A stretch of DNA of 64,000 bases from Thiotrichales bacterium (GCA_016938655.1 JAFGUG010000045.1:1-64000); one strand, 5' to 3'; positions 19,662 through 30,422 are shown, counted from the first letter of the stretch. Numbers and translations: made by a program. The notes: generated by a model from the letters alone, not told the origin.

Positions 19662-21884
19662 TCAGTACGCTTTTAAAACCCGAGAATAAGGTTCAGGTAC
19701 CTTCCTCGGGTTTTTTATTGTCTGCGTAATTAACGCTTTTAACGTCTTTTCAACGCCTTTGCGACCCGCAAGGTGGTAAGTATGCGCCACTTCTTGCCAT
19801 GGGCGTTTTTTAAGCACCTTGTCACACCAAACCGAGCGTTGCAGTTCGTTGGCTTGGCTAATAATGTGCGGGTGACGAATGCTCCACTTCCAAAGTTGAC
19901 CGCTAATCGACTCGTAAGCCCGTTCTTCACTTTGATAATCCAGTAAAGACTGTTGCAACTGCTGTGGCTGATTTTTATAGCGAAAGGTTTTATGAATCGC
20001 CAAAACCATGCAAGCCGATAGATAGGGTAGCGATTCCATCAGGATATGGGGAAACTGGGCTTGAAACTCACGTTGAATACCGGCCAATGCCTGTTGTGCC
20101 ATAGCCGAAAGCGATTGCCCGACCACGATATTATGACTGCCACTGGCCTTGTCTCGTTTTACGCCAACGTGCAGGGGAATGTAGCCTTGCTGAAACCAAA
20201 ATGACAGCAGTTCATCGGTTGCGCCAAAGCTACTGCTGAGATAGTCAACCCGCGCTTGCTTAGCCGATTGCTTTATAAAGTCTAATAACTGCTTGCCAAT
20301 GCCGCTGTTTTGCACGTGTGGGTGCACGGCTATGCGCATAATGCGCCAAGTCGAGAGCATTAAAAAGCTCGGTTGTGTATAGTGGCTGACCAACAGTTGT
20401 GGCACTAAATGCCCATGTAAGTGCGCTTTTTGGCTCTGAATTTTGCCCTCTTCTATGCACATGACCACGCCAACCACCTGTTGTTTGGATTGGGCAATAA
20501 ACAGCTTTAAGTTGGGGGCACTTAACAGCTGTTGCAGATCGTTAGGGGTGGTTTGGTAGTGGGCATGGACCAATAAATTAAACACCGATTGCAACTGCTC
20601 TGGGTTGGCGGCTAACGTTTGGGTGGAGATTTCGGTGATTGCTAAGCCAGACAGGTCGGTATCAGCAGATAGAGGGGGTTGCTGAGCATTGTCTGCTGTC
20701 GATTCCAATTGAGTATTCAGCAGTAAAGCATGATTAATAAAGCTTTCAAGCGGGTCGTTTTCTGCCCAGCGAATCGGCGTTTTAAGGTGCAGATTCTTCC
20801 AGTCTGGGGTCAGTTCGTTTAGGGTTTTCTTAAAACGTAACTCAAACCCGCGCCCCGAGCCTTCGTAGCCGTGTAAGGTGGTGGCAAACACCATACGATG
20901 ATGACGTTTTAGCAGTTCGGTTAACAGCGGTGTGGGCAAGTGCGCCGCTTCATCAACCATTAATACGTCGGCGGTGGTCGGTTGCAGTATCAGTTGGTCT
21001 GGAGCAATAAACTCAAAGGTTTTAGTCTGGTTTTGGTATTTAAATGTGAGCAGGCCTGCTTTATTGGTAATAAGGTCACACGCTGGAAAGGCCTGTTTTA
21101 AAAGTGAGCAGGCCTGCTCAAATGCGGTACTGGCTTGGTCGTAACGACTGGCGGTTAAGACAATGTGTTGTTTGCCTTTGGTAAGCAGTTCGATTGCCGC
21201 CAGCCCTAACACGGAGGTTTTACCTCGGCCACGGTCGGCACTTAAAACCAGTGGCCGTTTTCGATGGCCAAAGGCGACCTTGTTGATGCGTTTTAAGGCA
21301 CGGCTTTGGTCTTCGGTTGGGAGCGTTTGTGAGGTTAGGGTTTGCGGCAGATTGCGAGTGAAATCGTTAATGAGGTGAAGCGTGTGTTCGGCGGAGTAGT
21401 CTTCACTTAACCAAAGTGCGTTTTGTTTAAAACAGGCTTCTAAATGCTCGCTAAAGTACGGAAATGCCGAATCTGGTAAGAAAGGTGTGCTTAAAAAGCG
21501 TTGATTTTCTGGGTTTGGCAGGCCTGGCCAGTTTGCTTTGTCTTCGGTCAGAAAAACCAGCAAACCGCCAGCCCGAATCAATCCGCTCAAAATGCCCAAA
21601 CCATTGGCGCTAAAGCCGGCACGACTGTCGATAACAACCGAATCGATCTCTTGGCCGAGTAGGTGTTTGTATTGCGATTCTGATATTTGTTCAGCCAGAC
21701 TCACAAATGCATTCGGTACTTCGCCCGCCCACAAAAGGCTTTCTGAAGGTGTCCAGAGATTGGCAAGTTGCGCCATTTGCCACGCTTGCGAACCGCTTAA
21801 AACCAGCATCGCGCGATGACGATTCTGTTTTAAGTGCGCACGAAAATTTTGTAATGCAATCGAAGCGTGCATGAACCCGTCCAT
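19662..21884 (-). CDS. tmcA: tRNA(Met) cytidine acetyltransferase
   Basis: LSADRGRGKTSVLGLAA (Walker A), VLMVDEAAHLPTPLL, GNAT region RIAVHPHVQNSGIGKQLL. Confidence 0.93.
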   Translation of the reverse strand: MDGFMHASIALQNFRAHLKQNRHRAMLVLSGSQAWQMAQLANLWTPSESLLWAGEVPNAFVSLAEQISESQYKHLLGQEIDSVVIDSRAGFSANGLGILSGLIRAGGLLVFLTEDKANWPGLPNPENQRFLSTPFLPDSAFPYFSEHLEACFKQNALWLSEDYSAEHTLHLINDFTRNLPQTLTSQTLPTEDQSRALKRINKVAFGHRKRPLVLSADRGRGKTSVLGLAAIELLTKGKQHIVLTASRYDQASTAFEQACSLLKQAFPACDLITNKAGLLTFKYQNQTKTFEFIAPDQLILQPTTADVLMVDEAAHLPTPLLTELLKRHHRMVFATTLHGYEGSGRGFELRFKKTLNELTPDWKNLHLKTPIRWAENDPLESFINHALLLNTQLESTADNAQQPPLSADTDLSGLAITEISTQTLAANPEQLQSVFNLLVHAHYQTTPNDLQQLLSAPNLKLFIAQSKQQVVGVVMCIEEGKIQSQKAHLHGHLVPQLLVSHYTQPSFLMLSTWRIMRIAVHPHVQNSGIGKQLLDFIKQSAKQARVDYLSSSFGATDELLSFWFQQGYIPLHVGVKRDKASGSHNIVVGQSLSAMAQQALAGIQREFQAQFPHILMESLPYLSACMVLAIHKTFRYKNQPQQLQQSLLDYQSEERAYESISGQLWKWSIRHPHIISQANELQRSVWCDKVLKKRPWQEVAHTYHLAGRKGVEKTLKALITQTIKNPRKVPEPYSRVLKAY
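19675..19716 (+). terminator. Terminator for purU lying within the 3' coding end of convergent tmcA
   Basis: aaaacccgagaataaggttcaggtaccttcctcgggttttttatt. Confidence 0.75.
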
Positions 21885-22032
21885 AAAAAATGATTAGGCT
21901 AAATCTAGCATGGTTAATTTAAGAATGCGAGGGGTGCAGTAAAATCGGTGAAATATTTCAGGCCAACAACCACGGTTTAATTATAAAAGCCATTTATAAT
22001 AATCTTTTCAAAAAAGACACGTCTCTAACGTT

Positions 22033-24033
22033 ATGAAACTCGAAAAATTACAGTCGCCCAAGCTTAGTTGGAATGCAGATTCGGTTCCTTTGTCCGAGCA
22101 GTTTGATGATTTTTACTACTCCACCGATGGTGCAGTGGACGAGTCGAGTTATGTATTTATCGAGCACAATCAGTTAGCCAATCGATTTGAGCAGGCCTGC
22201 TTACTTTCAGAAAGCTCAGCGCAGAGCGTATTTAGAATTGCTGAAACCGGTTTTGGAACGGGTTTGAATTTTTTACTGACCTTACAGCTATGGTTTCAAA
22301 AAGCGCATAAGAATAGTGCGCTGCATTTCATTTCGTTTGAAAAGTTCCCGCTGTGCATTGCCGATTTACAAAAAGCCCATCAAATTTATCCACAACTTAC
22401 TGAGTTTTCTAATGAACTTTGCCAGCATTACCCACTGTTACTACCAGGCTGGCATGACGTTTGGTTGTTTGATAAACGGGTGCGTTTAACCTTGTGGTTT
22501 GGTGATGTGTTGGCAGGCCTGCCGGAATTGGATGCGTCGGCGGGCAGTAAAGTCGATGCGTGGTTTTTGGACGGTTTTACGCCCGCTAAAAACCCAGATA
22601 TGTGGCAACCGAGCTTGTATCAACAGATGGCGCGTTTAAGCCACGAGCACACCACCTTTGCGACCTTTACTTCGGCAGGTGAGGTGCGTCGAGGCTTGCA
22701 AAAAGCAGGGTTTGCCGTCGAAAAAGCCAGTGGCTGGGGCAAAAAACGCGAGATGTGCTTTGGCTCTTTAGGGCAGGTGCGTCGTCACAGTTCAAAAGCG
22801 CCGTGGTTTAATCGCCCAGACCCGATGGCAATCGGAACGGCGATTGTAATTGGTGCCGGTTTAGCCGGCGCAAGTGTGGCGTATCAGTTGGCAAAAGCGG
22901 GCTGGCAGGTCACGGTTTTGGAGGCGGATAGCCAAGTTGCGCAACACGCCTCAGGAAATTTGGCGGGCACGATTCACCCGCTGATTACCGCCGATTGGAA
23001 CTTACGCAGTCAGTGGTATTTGCAAGGGTTTGAGGCGTCATTAAGGCTGTTATTACCGTGGTTAGCCACAAACGAGATTCAAGGAAACTTAGCAGGCCTG
23101 GTGCAATTGGCGGTGACTGAAGTCGGTGAAAAAAGGGTGCAAGAGGCGTTAACCCGAGTTGGGTTGCCCAATGAATTTGCTTATTGGATGGCGCAAGCCG
23201 AGTGTGCCGTTAAAGCGGGCACAAACGTCAGTGCGGCTGGTTTGTATTTTCCGCAAGGTGGCTGGGTGAATCCGCCATCGATTGTGACACGCTGTTTGCA
23301 GCACCCGAATATTCAATTGGAATTGAATCAAACCGTATCGAGTTTTCAACGGGCAGATAGCCAGTGGCAGGTGCAAACCCAGTCTGCGGTGTTTAAATCC
23401 GATTGTTTGGTGGTGGCAACCGGGGCTTTAAATACAGAGTTGAATCAACAGCTTGGTTTGCCGATTCGCCCGGTTAAAGGTCAAGTGTCGCACCTGTTGC
23501 CAGAACAGCAATCGGCGCCGTTAAAGTGTGGGGTGATGCATGAAGGCTATTCGGTGACCTTAGACAACGGCATGGCGGTCACAGGAGCGACCTTTGAAGC
23601 GCCAGATATGAGTCAGACACTATCAACAGACAGCCACCAAGCCAATTTAGATATTACCCAAACTGCTATGCCTGATTGGGTAAAATCGGAGGCGGGTGCG
23701 TTACAAGGCAGGGTGGCGTTTAGACCGACCACGCCCGATCATCTGCCCATTATTGGCCCGGTTGCCGACCCCGCGTGGATGACCGAAAGCTATTTAAGCC
23801 AGTCGCACACCCATGCGGTGTATCGTTACCCCTCACAACAGTATCAAGCAGGCCTGTTTGTTTCTAATGGTCACGGACCTCGCGGGTTAATGTCGGTGTT
23901 TTTAGCCGCCGAGAGTATTGTGGCCGATTTGCATGGCCAACCCCTGTTGCAACCGAATGCCTTGTATCACGCCAGCCATCCGGCGCGTTTTGCGATTCGG
24001 AGTTGGCGCAGTGGTCAGGTTGCTCAAGATTGA
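22033..24033 (+). CDS. mnmC: Bifunctional tRNA mnm5s2U methyltransferase/FAD-dependent oxidoreductase
   Basis: FRIAETGFGTGLNFLLTL, WFLDGFTPAKNPDMW, AIVIGAGLAGASVAYQLAKAGWQVTVLEA. Confidence 0.96.
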   Translation: MKLEKLQSPKLSWNADSVPLSEQFDDFYYSTDGAVDESSYVFIEHNQLANRFEQACLLSESSAQSVFRIAETGFGTGLNFLLTLQLWFQKAHKNSALHFISFEKFPLCIADLQKAHQIYPQLTEFSNELCQHYPLLLPGWHDVWLFDKRVRLTLWFGDVLAGLPELDASAGSKVDAWFLDGFTPAKNPDMWQPSLYQQMARLSHEHTTFATFTSAGEVRRGLQKAGFAVEKASGWGKKREMCFGSLGQVRRHSSKAPWFNRPDPMAIGTAIVIGAGLAGASVAYQLAKAGWQVTVLEADSQVAQHASGNLAGTIHPLITADWNLRSQWYLQGFEASLRLLLPWLATNEIQGNLAGLVQLAVTEVGEKRVQEALTRVGLPNEFAYWMAQAECAVKAGTNVSAAGLYFPQGGWVNPPSIVTRCLQHPNIQLELNQTVSSFQRADSQWQVQTQSAVFKSDCLVVATGALNTELNQQLGLPIRPVKGQVSHLLPEQQSAPLKCGVMHEGYSVTLDNGMAVTGATFEAPDMSQTLSTDSHQANLDITQTAMPDWVKSEAGALQGRVAFRPTTPDHLPIIGPVADPAWMTESYLSQSHTHAVYRYPSQQYQAGLFVSNGHGPRGLMSVFLAAESIVADLHGQPLLQPNALYHASHPARFAIRSWRSGQVAQD

Positions 24034-24141
24034 GTAATATTGAGCGATTTAAATCGGTTTATGGGTGTTTGCTTATGCAAAGCCGTCAATAAATCGGTAT
24101 TATGGACGGCATGAAAATCGCTTAGAAAAAAGGGTTCGACC

Positions 24142-24333
24142 ATGTTCGGAAAAATCAGTTTTATCATTTTGTTAATCGCTTTTATTGCCCTAGCCATTAT
24201 GTTTGATTGGTTTGGTAGCCGCGATTTAGCCGAAAAAGGCATGGACAAAGCCAGTGTAGCGGTTGAGCACTTGGAAGAGACCGGTGATAAAGTCAGTAAA
24301 GTTATTGAAACGATTAATGAGAAAGAGAAATAG
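24142..24333 (+). CDS. Small single-TM protein, unknown function
   Basis: 63 aa, N-terminal TM, helical charged C-terminus; directly upstream of the yfaZ-like gene. Confidence 0.6.
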   Translation: MFGKISFIILLIAFIALAIMFDWFGSRDLAEKGMDKASVAVEHLEETGDKVSKVIETINEKEK

Positions 24334-24336
24334 ATT

Positions 24337-24933
24337 ATGAAAATGCCATTTAAATTTAACGTTGCATTAATTTCAGCAGGCCTGCTCATGGCAGCTATGA
24401 CCGGAAGTGCGCAAGCTAACTCGGTTGGACTCGATTTAGCGGTGTCGGATGAAACGGCCAATTTTGGTGCTTTTGTGCAAAATGAATCGCCAGTCGATTC
24501 AACCCGTTATGCCGCGCACTACTTTTATAACGAGCCGGGCGACAAGTTTTATTCTGCCTCAATGAAAGTGCAACGCAAAGGCATGGCTGGCAACCCAAAT
24601 TTGGATATTGGGATTAAAGGGAAAGCCTATGGTTTTACTCAGGATAGCTTTAATCTTGACGGGTTTGGTTTAATGTTGGGTGTGACAGCGCGTTATTGGT
24701 TAGATACCCAAGCGCCCGCGTCACTTTCAGTTGAAGCCTTGTATTCACCTGAGATTGTTACCTCGGGCGATTTGAACAGTGCGCGTGAGTTAGCGGTGCG
24801 AGCAGATATGCAAATTTTACCGACGATTACTGGGTTTGTTGGCTTTCGGTATTTAGCGTTAGATTTAGACCAAAATTCCAGTTATGAAATGGATAAAAAC
24901 GTTCACATAGGGGTGGAAGTCATTCTCGACTAA
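24337..24933 (+). CDS. YfaZ-like outer membrane protein
   Basis: Signal peptide, then beta-barrel-like GFVGFRYLALDLDQNSSYEMDKNVHIGVEVIL. Confidence 0.7.
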   Translation: MKMPFKFNVALISAGLLMAAMTGSAQANSVGLDLAVSDETANFGAFVQNESPVDSTRYAAHYFYNEPGDKFYSASMKVQRKGMAGNPNLDIGIKGKAYGFTQDSFNLDGFGLMLGVTARYWLDTQAPASLSVEALYSPEIVTSGDLNSARELAVRADMQILPTITGFVGFRYLALDLDQNSSYEMDKNVHIGVEVILD

Positions 24934-24955
24934 TCGGGTATTGGCAGCCAACATG

Positions 24956-25004
24956 AAGCACTCTATGAAGCGGTTTTTTAACGGTTTTATAGAGTGCTTT
25001 TTTG
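24956..25004 (+). terminator. Terminator
   Basis: agcactctatgaagcggttttttaacggttttatagagtgctttttt. Confidence 0.8.
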
Positions 25005-25044
25005 TTGATAAAGACAAGTTTACAAAAGGTGTTCAGGAGTGGGT

Positions 25045-25809
25045 ATGCAAGCGACATTAAGAGTTGGATTGATTATTATTGGAGATGAAATTCTCTCGGG
25101 TAAACGTCAAGACAAACATTTAATGCAAGCCAATACGTTATTGCGTCCGCGGGGTTTAGCGGTCAGTTGGGTAAAAATATTGAGTGATGAGCCCACGTTT
25201 TTAACCCAAGAATTTAAGCAAAGTTTTGCCAGTGACGACGTGGTATTTTGTTTTGGTGGCATTGGTGCGACACCCGATGACCGCACCCGTCAGTGCGCCG
25301 CAGAGGCGTTAGGCGTGCCCATTGAACGCCACCCTGAAGCCGTTAAAGAGATTGAAGCGCAGTTTGGCGAACAAGCCTATCCGCAACGCATTCACATGGC
25401 CGAATACCCAAAAGGCGCGGCGATTATCCCCAATTTTTATAACCGTGTTCCGGGTTTTTCTATTCGTAATCACTATTTCATGCCCGGCTTCCCAATGATG
25501 GCCAAGCCGATGATGGAGTGGGTGTTAGACACCTATTATCAGCAGGCCTGCCAGAACCCGACAATTGAAAAAGGCATTAAAATCATTAACGGCCAAGAGT
25601 CGGAATGGGTAGAGTTTATGGAGCAGTTTGAAACCCAGTTTCCACAGCTTAGACTGTTCAGTTTGCCAAGTATTCTAGACGACGAAACCCGCACTATTGA
25701 CCTAGGCGTTGAAGGTTTTGCCGATGACGTTGAGCTGGGTTATCAAGCGATTATGGAAGAAGCGCAAAAACGCCAAGCCGAGTGGCAACCCTTAACGCTT
25801 TTTAAATAA
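25045..25809 (+). CDS. CinA-like / molybdopterin-binding-domain protein
   Basis: VGLIIIGDEILSGKRQDKHLMQANTLL; FCFGGIGATPDDRTRQ; start chosen at the second in-frame ATG. Confidence 0.85.
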   Translation: MQATLRVGLIIIGDEILSGKRQDKHLMQANTLLRPRGLAVSWVKILSDEPTFLTQEFKQSFASDDVVFCFGGIGATPDDRTRQCAAEALGVPIERHPEAVKEIEAQFGEQAYPQRIHMAEYPKGAAIIPNFYNRVPGFSIRNHYFMPGFPMMAKPMMEWVLDTYYQQACQNPTIEKGIKIINGQESEWVEFMEQFETQFPQLRLFSLPSILDDETRTIDLGVEGFADDVELGYQAIMEEAQKRQAEWQPLTLFK

Positions 25810-25938
25810 CTGAGGCGCACTCAAGTCTATCGGGTAATCGATAAGCTTCAGCTTCGACCAATGTTGCTAGAATCCAGCGAACTTTAATGCTATTGTTTAA
25901 GCCTATTTCAGTCCGTTTTATTAACCCGTCCATGTTCA

Positions 25939-27633
25939 GTGAAAGTTATGAATGATAGTCAGCGCATCAAAGCGATTTTAAAAAACAGTCAGGCCGTTAT
26001 TTTCTATTGGCGAGCTGAGGATGGCTGGCCGGTTGAATACGTTTCAGAAAATGTCAGCTTATTTGGCTATCAAGAACAAGATTTTTTGTCTGGGCGCATT
26101 CCCTATTCCAGCATTATTCACCCGGATGATATCGCTCAGGTATTCGAAGAGGTCACAACCTACACACAAACGAAACAAGACGAGTTTCGTCAAGTTTATC
26201 GCGTGCTTGATGCGCAGGGTAAGGTTCGTTGGATTGATGACCGCACGGTGATAGAGCGCGATGAAGCCGGTCATCCTGCCTATTACGTGGGCACCATCAT
26301 AGACATCAGTGACCAGAGAAAAGCGGAACAGTTCAGTCAACTACTCGGCGGCTTGTTAAATGAAAGCAGTGAAGAAGCCTATGTGTTTGAGCGTGATTCA
26401 CTCAAGTTTACCTATCTGAATACCGCTGCCTTAAATAACATAGGGTTCAGCCTTGAAGAGGCCAAAAACTTAACGCCTTTTGATATAAAGGCCGATCTGG
26501 ATTTTGTTGACTTTAAAGAGAAGCTAGCGAACTTAGACGCTTCTAATCAAAAAAATGAATTTGTTGAATTTGAAGCCATTATGAAACGTAAAGATGGCTC
26601 AGAATATTGTGCCGACGTAAAAATTCAACGGGTGTATATTGATGGCCATGCGCACTTTTTTGCGATTGTTCACGACGTTTCTAATCGTAAATATCTTGAA
26701 GAGCAGCGTGAAAAAGAGCATCAGTTTGTGCAAACGGTGATTGATGGTGTGGCCGACTCAATTATGGTTATTCAGCCGGATTATACGGTCAGCATGATGA
26801 ATAAAGCTGCGAAGACGATGCTCGACTTGGCGCCCATACAAAACACGGATTCCCCCAAATGTTACGAGATTTCACACCACCGAAGTAAGCCATGTGACGG
26901 TCAGGCGCACCCTTGTCCATTGCATATGGTGATGCAGTCTAAAACCACGGTTTCGGTGATTCATAATCACGGCAATTCGGACAAAGCGCACTACGTGGAA
27001 TTAACCGCCAAACCACTCTTAAATGATCGGCATGAGGTCTATTCGATTGTGGAGTCCTCTCATGATATTACCAGCCTAATTGAAACCCAAGAATTACTCA
27101 TTGAACAAACCGCGAAAATGTCTCATCAAGCGGGGCACGATAGCTTAACAGGCCTGCCCAATCGACGATTATTTGAAGACCGATTACGGCAAGCACTATT
27201 GCGCTCTAAGCGCACCATTGATTGCTTTGCAGTAGGGCTTATTGATGTGGATAAGTTCAAGCACATTAACGATACCTTTGGCCATTTTGCTGGCGATGAA
27301 GTGTTAGTAGAAGTGGCTAACCGTTTAAGAAATACACTGCGAACCAGCGATACGGTGGCCCGTTTGGGGGGCGATGAGTTTACGGTGATTATTGAATCGA
27401 TTCACTCAGTGGACGGCTTTAAACCCATTTTCGAAAAACTGATCGCAGCCTTTAAAGACCCAATCGAAACGCCTTTTTTTGGATCGATTCCGGTTTCAAT
27501 TAGCGTTGGCGGCAGTGTTTACCCGATTGATGCGCAGGATGAGAGCGACCTTTTAAAGAAAGCCGATTTAGCGTTGTATGAGGTAAAAGCCAAAGGTCGA
27601 AATGGCTATCAGCTGTTTAATGACATGCAATAA
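25939..27633 (+). CDS. Diguanylate cyclase with N-terminal PAS domains
   Basis: PAS/PAC EDGWPVEYVSENVSLFGYQEQDF; RTSDTVARLGGDEFTVII (GGDEF plus RxxD I-site). Confidence 0.92.
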   Translation: MKVMNDSQRIKAILKNSQAVIFYWRAEDGWPVEYVSENVSLFGYQEQDFLSGRIPYSSIIHPDDIAQVFEEVTTYTQTKQDEFRQVYRVLDAQGKVRWIDDRTVIERDEAGHPAYYVGTIIDISDQRKAEQFSQLLGGLLNESSEEAYVFERDSLKFTYLNTAALNNIGFSLEEAKNLTPFDIKADLDFVDFKEKLANLDASNQKNEFVEFEAIMKRKDGSEYCADVKIQRVYIDGHAHFFAIVHDVSNRKYLEEQREKEHQFVQTVIDGVADSIMVIQPDYTVSMMNKAAKTMLDLAPIQNTDSPKCYEISHHRSKPCDGQAHPCPLHMVMQSKTTVSVIHNHGNSDKAHYVELTAKPLLNDRHEVYSIVESSHDITSLIETQELLIEQTAKMSHQAGHDSLTGLPNRRLFEDRLRQALLRSKRTIDCFAVGLIDVDKFKHINDTFGHFAGDEVLVEVANRLRNTLRTSDTVARLGGDEFTVIIESIHSVDGFKPIFEKLIAAFKDPIETPFFGSIPVSISVGGSVYPIDAQDESDLLKKADLALYEVKAKGRNGYQLFNDMQ

Positions 27634-27673
27634 CAGCCAGTTTTGCCCAAGGTAAACTAACTTGGTTAACCAT

Positions 27674-27698
27674 GAAGCCCGATTAAGGGCTTTTTTAA
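27674..27698 (+). terminator. Terminator
   Basis: aagcccgattaagggcttttttaattttt. Confidence 0.75.
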
Positions 27699-27794
27699 TT
27701 TTTGTGGTCACAGTGATGGTTTAACGAACCCTTTTATTAAAGGCGTTGGTGAAATCGTACTCTGAGCAATCACGGTGTTTAAAACGAGAAGAGT

Positions 27795-28973
27795 ATGACG
27801 GAAACAAGTTGGGATGTGGTGATCATTGGTGCCGGTGCTTCAGGCTTAATGTGTGCCGCCACCGCAGGGTATCAAGGTAAAAAGGTGTTGTTGTTAGATC
27901 ACGCACCCAAGGCGGCAGCTAAAATTCGTATATCGGGCGGTGGAAAGTGCAACTTTACCAACCTTGAAGTCAGGCCTGCCAACTTTATTTGCAGCAATCC
28001 CCACTTTGTAAAATCAGCCCTGTCTCGTTATCCATCCTCCGCCTTTATTGAGTTGGTTGAGCGTCACGGATTAGAGTATGAGCAGCGTGAGTTAGGTAAG
28101 CTGTTTTGCAAAGCGCGCGCTTCAGATTTGATTCAAATTCTACGCACCGAATGCGATTGGGCGGGGGTGACGGTTCAGGTAAATACCGGTATTCAGGGTG
28201 TTACCTTTAATGAATCAGCAGGGTTTACGGTGTTAACCGATTCAGGCATGGTTTCCTCTGCCAAGCTGGTGGTTGCCACCGGAGCCTTGTCGTTTCCAAA
28301 GCTTAAAGCCACGGGGTTCGGATATGACTTAGCCAAGCAGTTTGGGTTAAAGGTGATTAAACAATCGCCCGGTTTAGTGCCTTTGGTGTTTAGCGGTAAA
28401 TGGCATGAACGTTTTGCAGAACTGAGCGGTTTGGCCATGGATGTCTGTGTAACCGCAGGCGAAAAAAGTTTTAAAGAAGCGGTTTTGTTTACGCACACAA
28501 GTTTGAGTGGTCCCGGTATTTTGCAGGCTTCTAACTACTGGCAAATAGGCGAAAAAATCGAAGTTAACCTGTTGCCCGATGTTGATGTTTACCAATCGTT
28601 GCTGGACTTAAAACAATCAGGTGGTGGGTTAACTAAGTTTTTAAATCAGTACTGGCCAAAACGTTTTACCCAGATGTGGTTAGAAGTGCATCCATTAGAG
28701 GATATTGCTAACGCCTCTAATGAAGCGTTAAAGATGCATGCTGAACAGATCACGCATTGGGCGCTGTATCCTGAAAAAACCGCAGGCTACGATAAAGCGG
28801 AGGTGACCTTAGGCGGCATTGATACCGATGAGGTGTCATCTAAAACGTTTGAAGCCAAAAAACAAGCAGGCCTGTATTTTATTGGCGAAGTGTTGGATGT
28901 AACCGGCCAGTTAGGGGGGTATAACTTTCAGTGGGCGTGGGCGTCAGGCGTGGCTTGCGGATTGGCTTTGTAG
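27795..28973 (+). CDS. HI0933/YhiN-family NAD(P)/FAD-dependent oxidoreductase
   Basis: VVIIGAGASGLMCAATAGYQGKKVLLLDHAPKAAAKIRISGGGKCNFTN. Confidence 0.93.
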   Translation: MTETSWDVVIIGAGASGLMCAATAGYQGKKVLLLDHAPKAAAKIRISGGGKCNFTNLEVRPANFICSNPHFVKSALSRYPSSAFIELVERHGLEYEQRELGKLFCKARASDLIQILRTECDWAGVTVQVNTGIQGVTFNESAGFTVLTDSGMVSSAKLVVATGALSFPKLKATGFGYDLAKQFGLKVIKQSPGLVPLVFSGKWHERFAELSGLAMDVCVTAGEKSFKEAVLFTHTSLSGPGILQASNYWQIGEKIEVNLLPDVDVYQSLLDLKQSGGGLTKFLNQYWPKRFTQMWLEVHPLEDIANASNEALKMHAEQITHWALYPEKTAGYDKAEVTLGGIDTDEVSSKTFEAKKQAGLYFIGEVLDVTGQLGGYNFQWAWASGVACGLAL

Positions 28974-29031
28974 GTCTTAGCCAGTTGGCGCTGAAATCGG
29001 TATAATAATCGCCATATTTATACGGGACAGA

Positions 29032-29487
29032 ATGAGCATGAATTTATTGAATTTAGACGAAGCGCAACGCGCACCTTTTTCCAGAATAGTCGCCGGCCTA
29101 GTGCGTGACAAAAGCATTGACCCACAAGAGATTTTTATGAATGTTTTAGAAAGCCAAGAAGCGCCAGAGATGAACTACTGGATGACGTTGGTGTTAACAC
29201 AAGAGCACTTTGTGTCACCTCAACGAGAAGTGGCGAAAGATGCGGCCGGTGAGCCGGTTAAACCTTTACAGGCGGCCTGTATTTTGCAAAATATAGGCAT
29301 GGTAGCCGCTTTGCTTGAGCTAAATGCTTTTACCGGCAGTGTGACTGGGCGTGATTTTCAGTTGTGCGCACGCATTGCTTCGCAGCATGAGGATCAAGCT
29401 GTGTTGGGGTTATTAATGAAATATGCGCAAGACATGGATGCACTTGAACCGTTTATGCGCACCTTACAAGGCGCTACCTTGCAATAG
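29032..29487 (+). CDS. Conserved hypothetical protein
   Basis: 151 aa, acidic, helical; no motif recognised. Confidence 0.65.
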   Translation: MSMNLLNLDEAQRAPFSRIVAGLVRDKSIDPQEIFMNVLESQEAPEMNYWMTLVLTQEHFVSPQREVAKDAAGEPVKPLQAACILQNIGMVAALLELNAFTGSVTGRDFQLCARIASQHEDQAVLGLLMKYAQDMDALEPFMRTLQGATLQ

Positions 29488-29638
29488 TCTGATGAATCAT
29501 AATTTCAAAGGTTGGCGATAGTTAAATACTATCGAAGTCTTTTAAACAATTGATTTTACTAATTGGGTTGGGCTGGTTAAAATGCTCACAAGTCAAAATT
29601 GACGCGTAAATAATTTATCACTTAGGAGAGATATCAAC

Positions 29639-30376
29639 ATGGCATTAGTTAACATTGAAGGTCAAAAAGTTCCATCCGTTACATTCCGTACCCGTCAGAA
29701 TGACGAGTGGGTTAACGTCACTTCAGACGAACTGTTTTCTGGTAAAACAGTTGCAGTCTTTTCTTTACCTGGTGCGTTCACCCCAACGTGTTCTTCAAGT
29801 CACCTACCTCGTTTTAACGAATTAGCAGCGACATTTAAAGCGAACGGTGTTGATGAAATCATTTGTATGTCTGTTAATGACACGTTTGTTATGAACGCTT
29901 GGGCAGAAGATCAAGAGTCTGACAATGTAACGCTAATTCCAGATGGTAACGGTGAGTTCACAGATGGTATGGGCATGCTGGTTGATAAGACAGATCTAGG
30001 ATTTGGTATGCGTTCATGGCGCTATTCAATGGTTGTTAAAGATGGCGTAATCGACAAAATGTTCATCGAACCAGAAGTACCAGGTGACCCATTTGAAGTG
30101 TCTGATGCAGATACGATGCTTGCTTATATCAACCCAGAAGCAAAAGCACCACGCGTTGCCACTATCTTTACTAAAACGGGCTGCCCATTCTGCGCTAAAG
30201 CGAAAGTAATGCTTGAAGCAAACGGTATCTCTTATGAAGAGATCCTGATCTCTAACCACGGTCCAAGTTCAAAAACACTACGCGCGGTTGCTCAAGCGGG
30301 CACAGTGCCACAAGTGTTTATTGAAGGTGAATTGATTGGTGGGTCTGACGATCTAGAAGTGTTCTTAGCTAAGTAA
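29639..30376 (+). CDS. Peroxiredoxin-glutaredoxin fusion (Prx5-Grx hybrid)
   Basis: [17 protein letters not shown] (Prx) fused to [23 protein letters not shown] (Grx). Confidence 0.95.
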   Translation: MALVNIEGQKVPSVTFRTRQNDEWVNVTSDELFSGKTVAVFSLPGAFTPTCSSSHLPRFNELAATFKANGVDEIICMSVNDTFVMNAWAEDQESDNVTLIPDGNGEFTDGMGMLVDKTDLGFGMRSWRYSMVVKDGVIDKMFIEPEVPGDPFEVSDADTMLAYINPEAKAPRVATIFTKTGCPFCAKAKVMLEANGISYEEILISNHGPSSKTLRAVAQAGTVPQVFIEGELIGGSDDLEVFLAK

Positions 30377-30412
30377 TTTGTTAAGACACGTTAAATGTTC
30401 TTTTAAAACTCA

Positions 30413-30422
30413 GCAGGCCTGC
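30413..30422. repeat. Iterated palindrome GCAGGCCTGC in a terminator-like hairpin (aaaactcaGCAGGCCTGCtgggtttt)
   Basis: Exact 10-bp core; flanks aaaactcag/ctgggtttt extend the inverted repeat. Confidence 0.9.
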
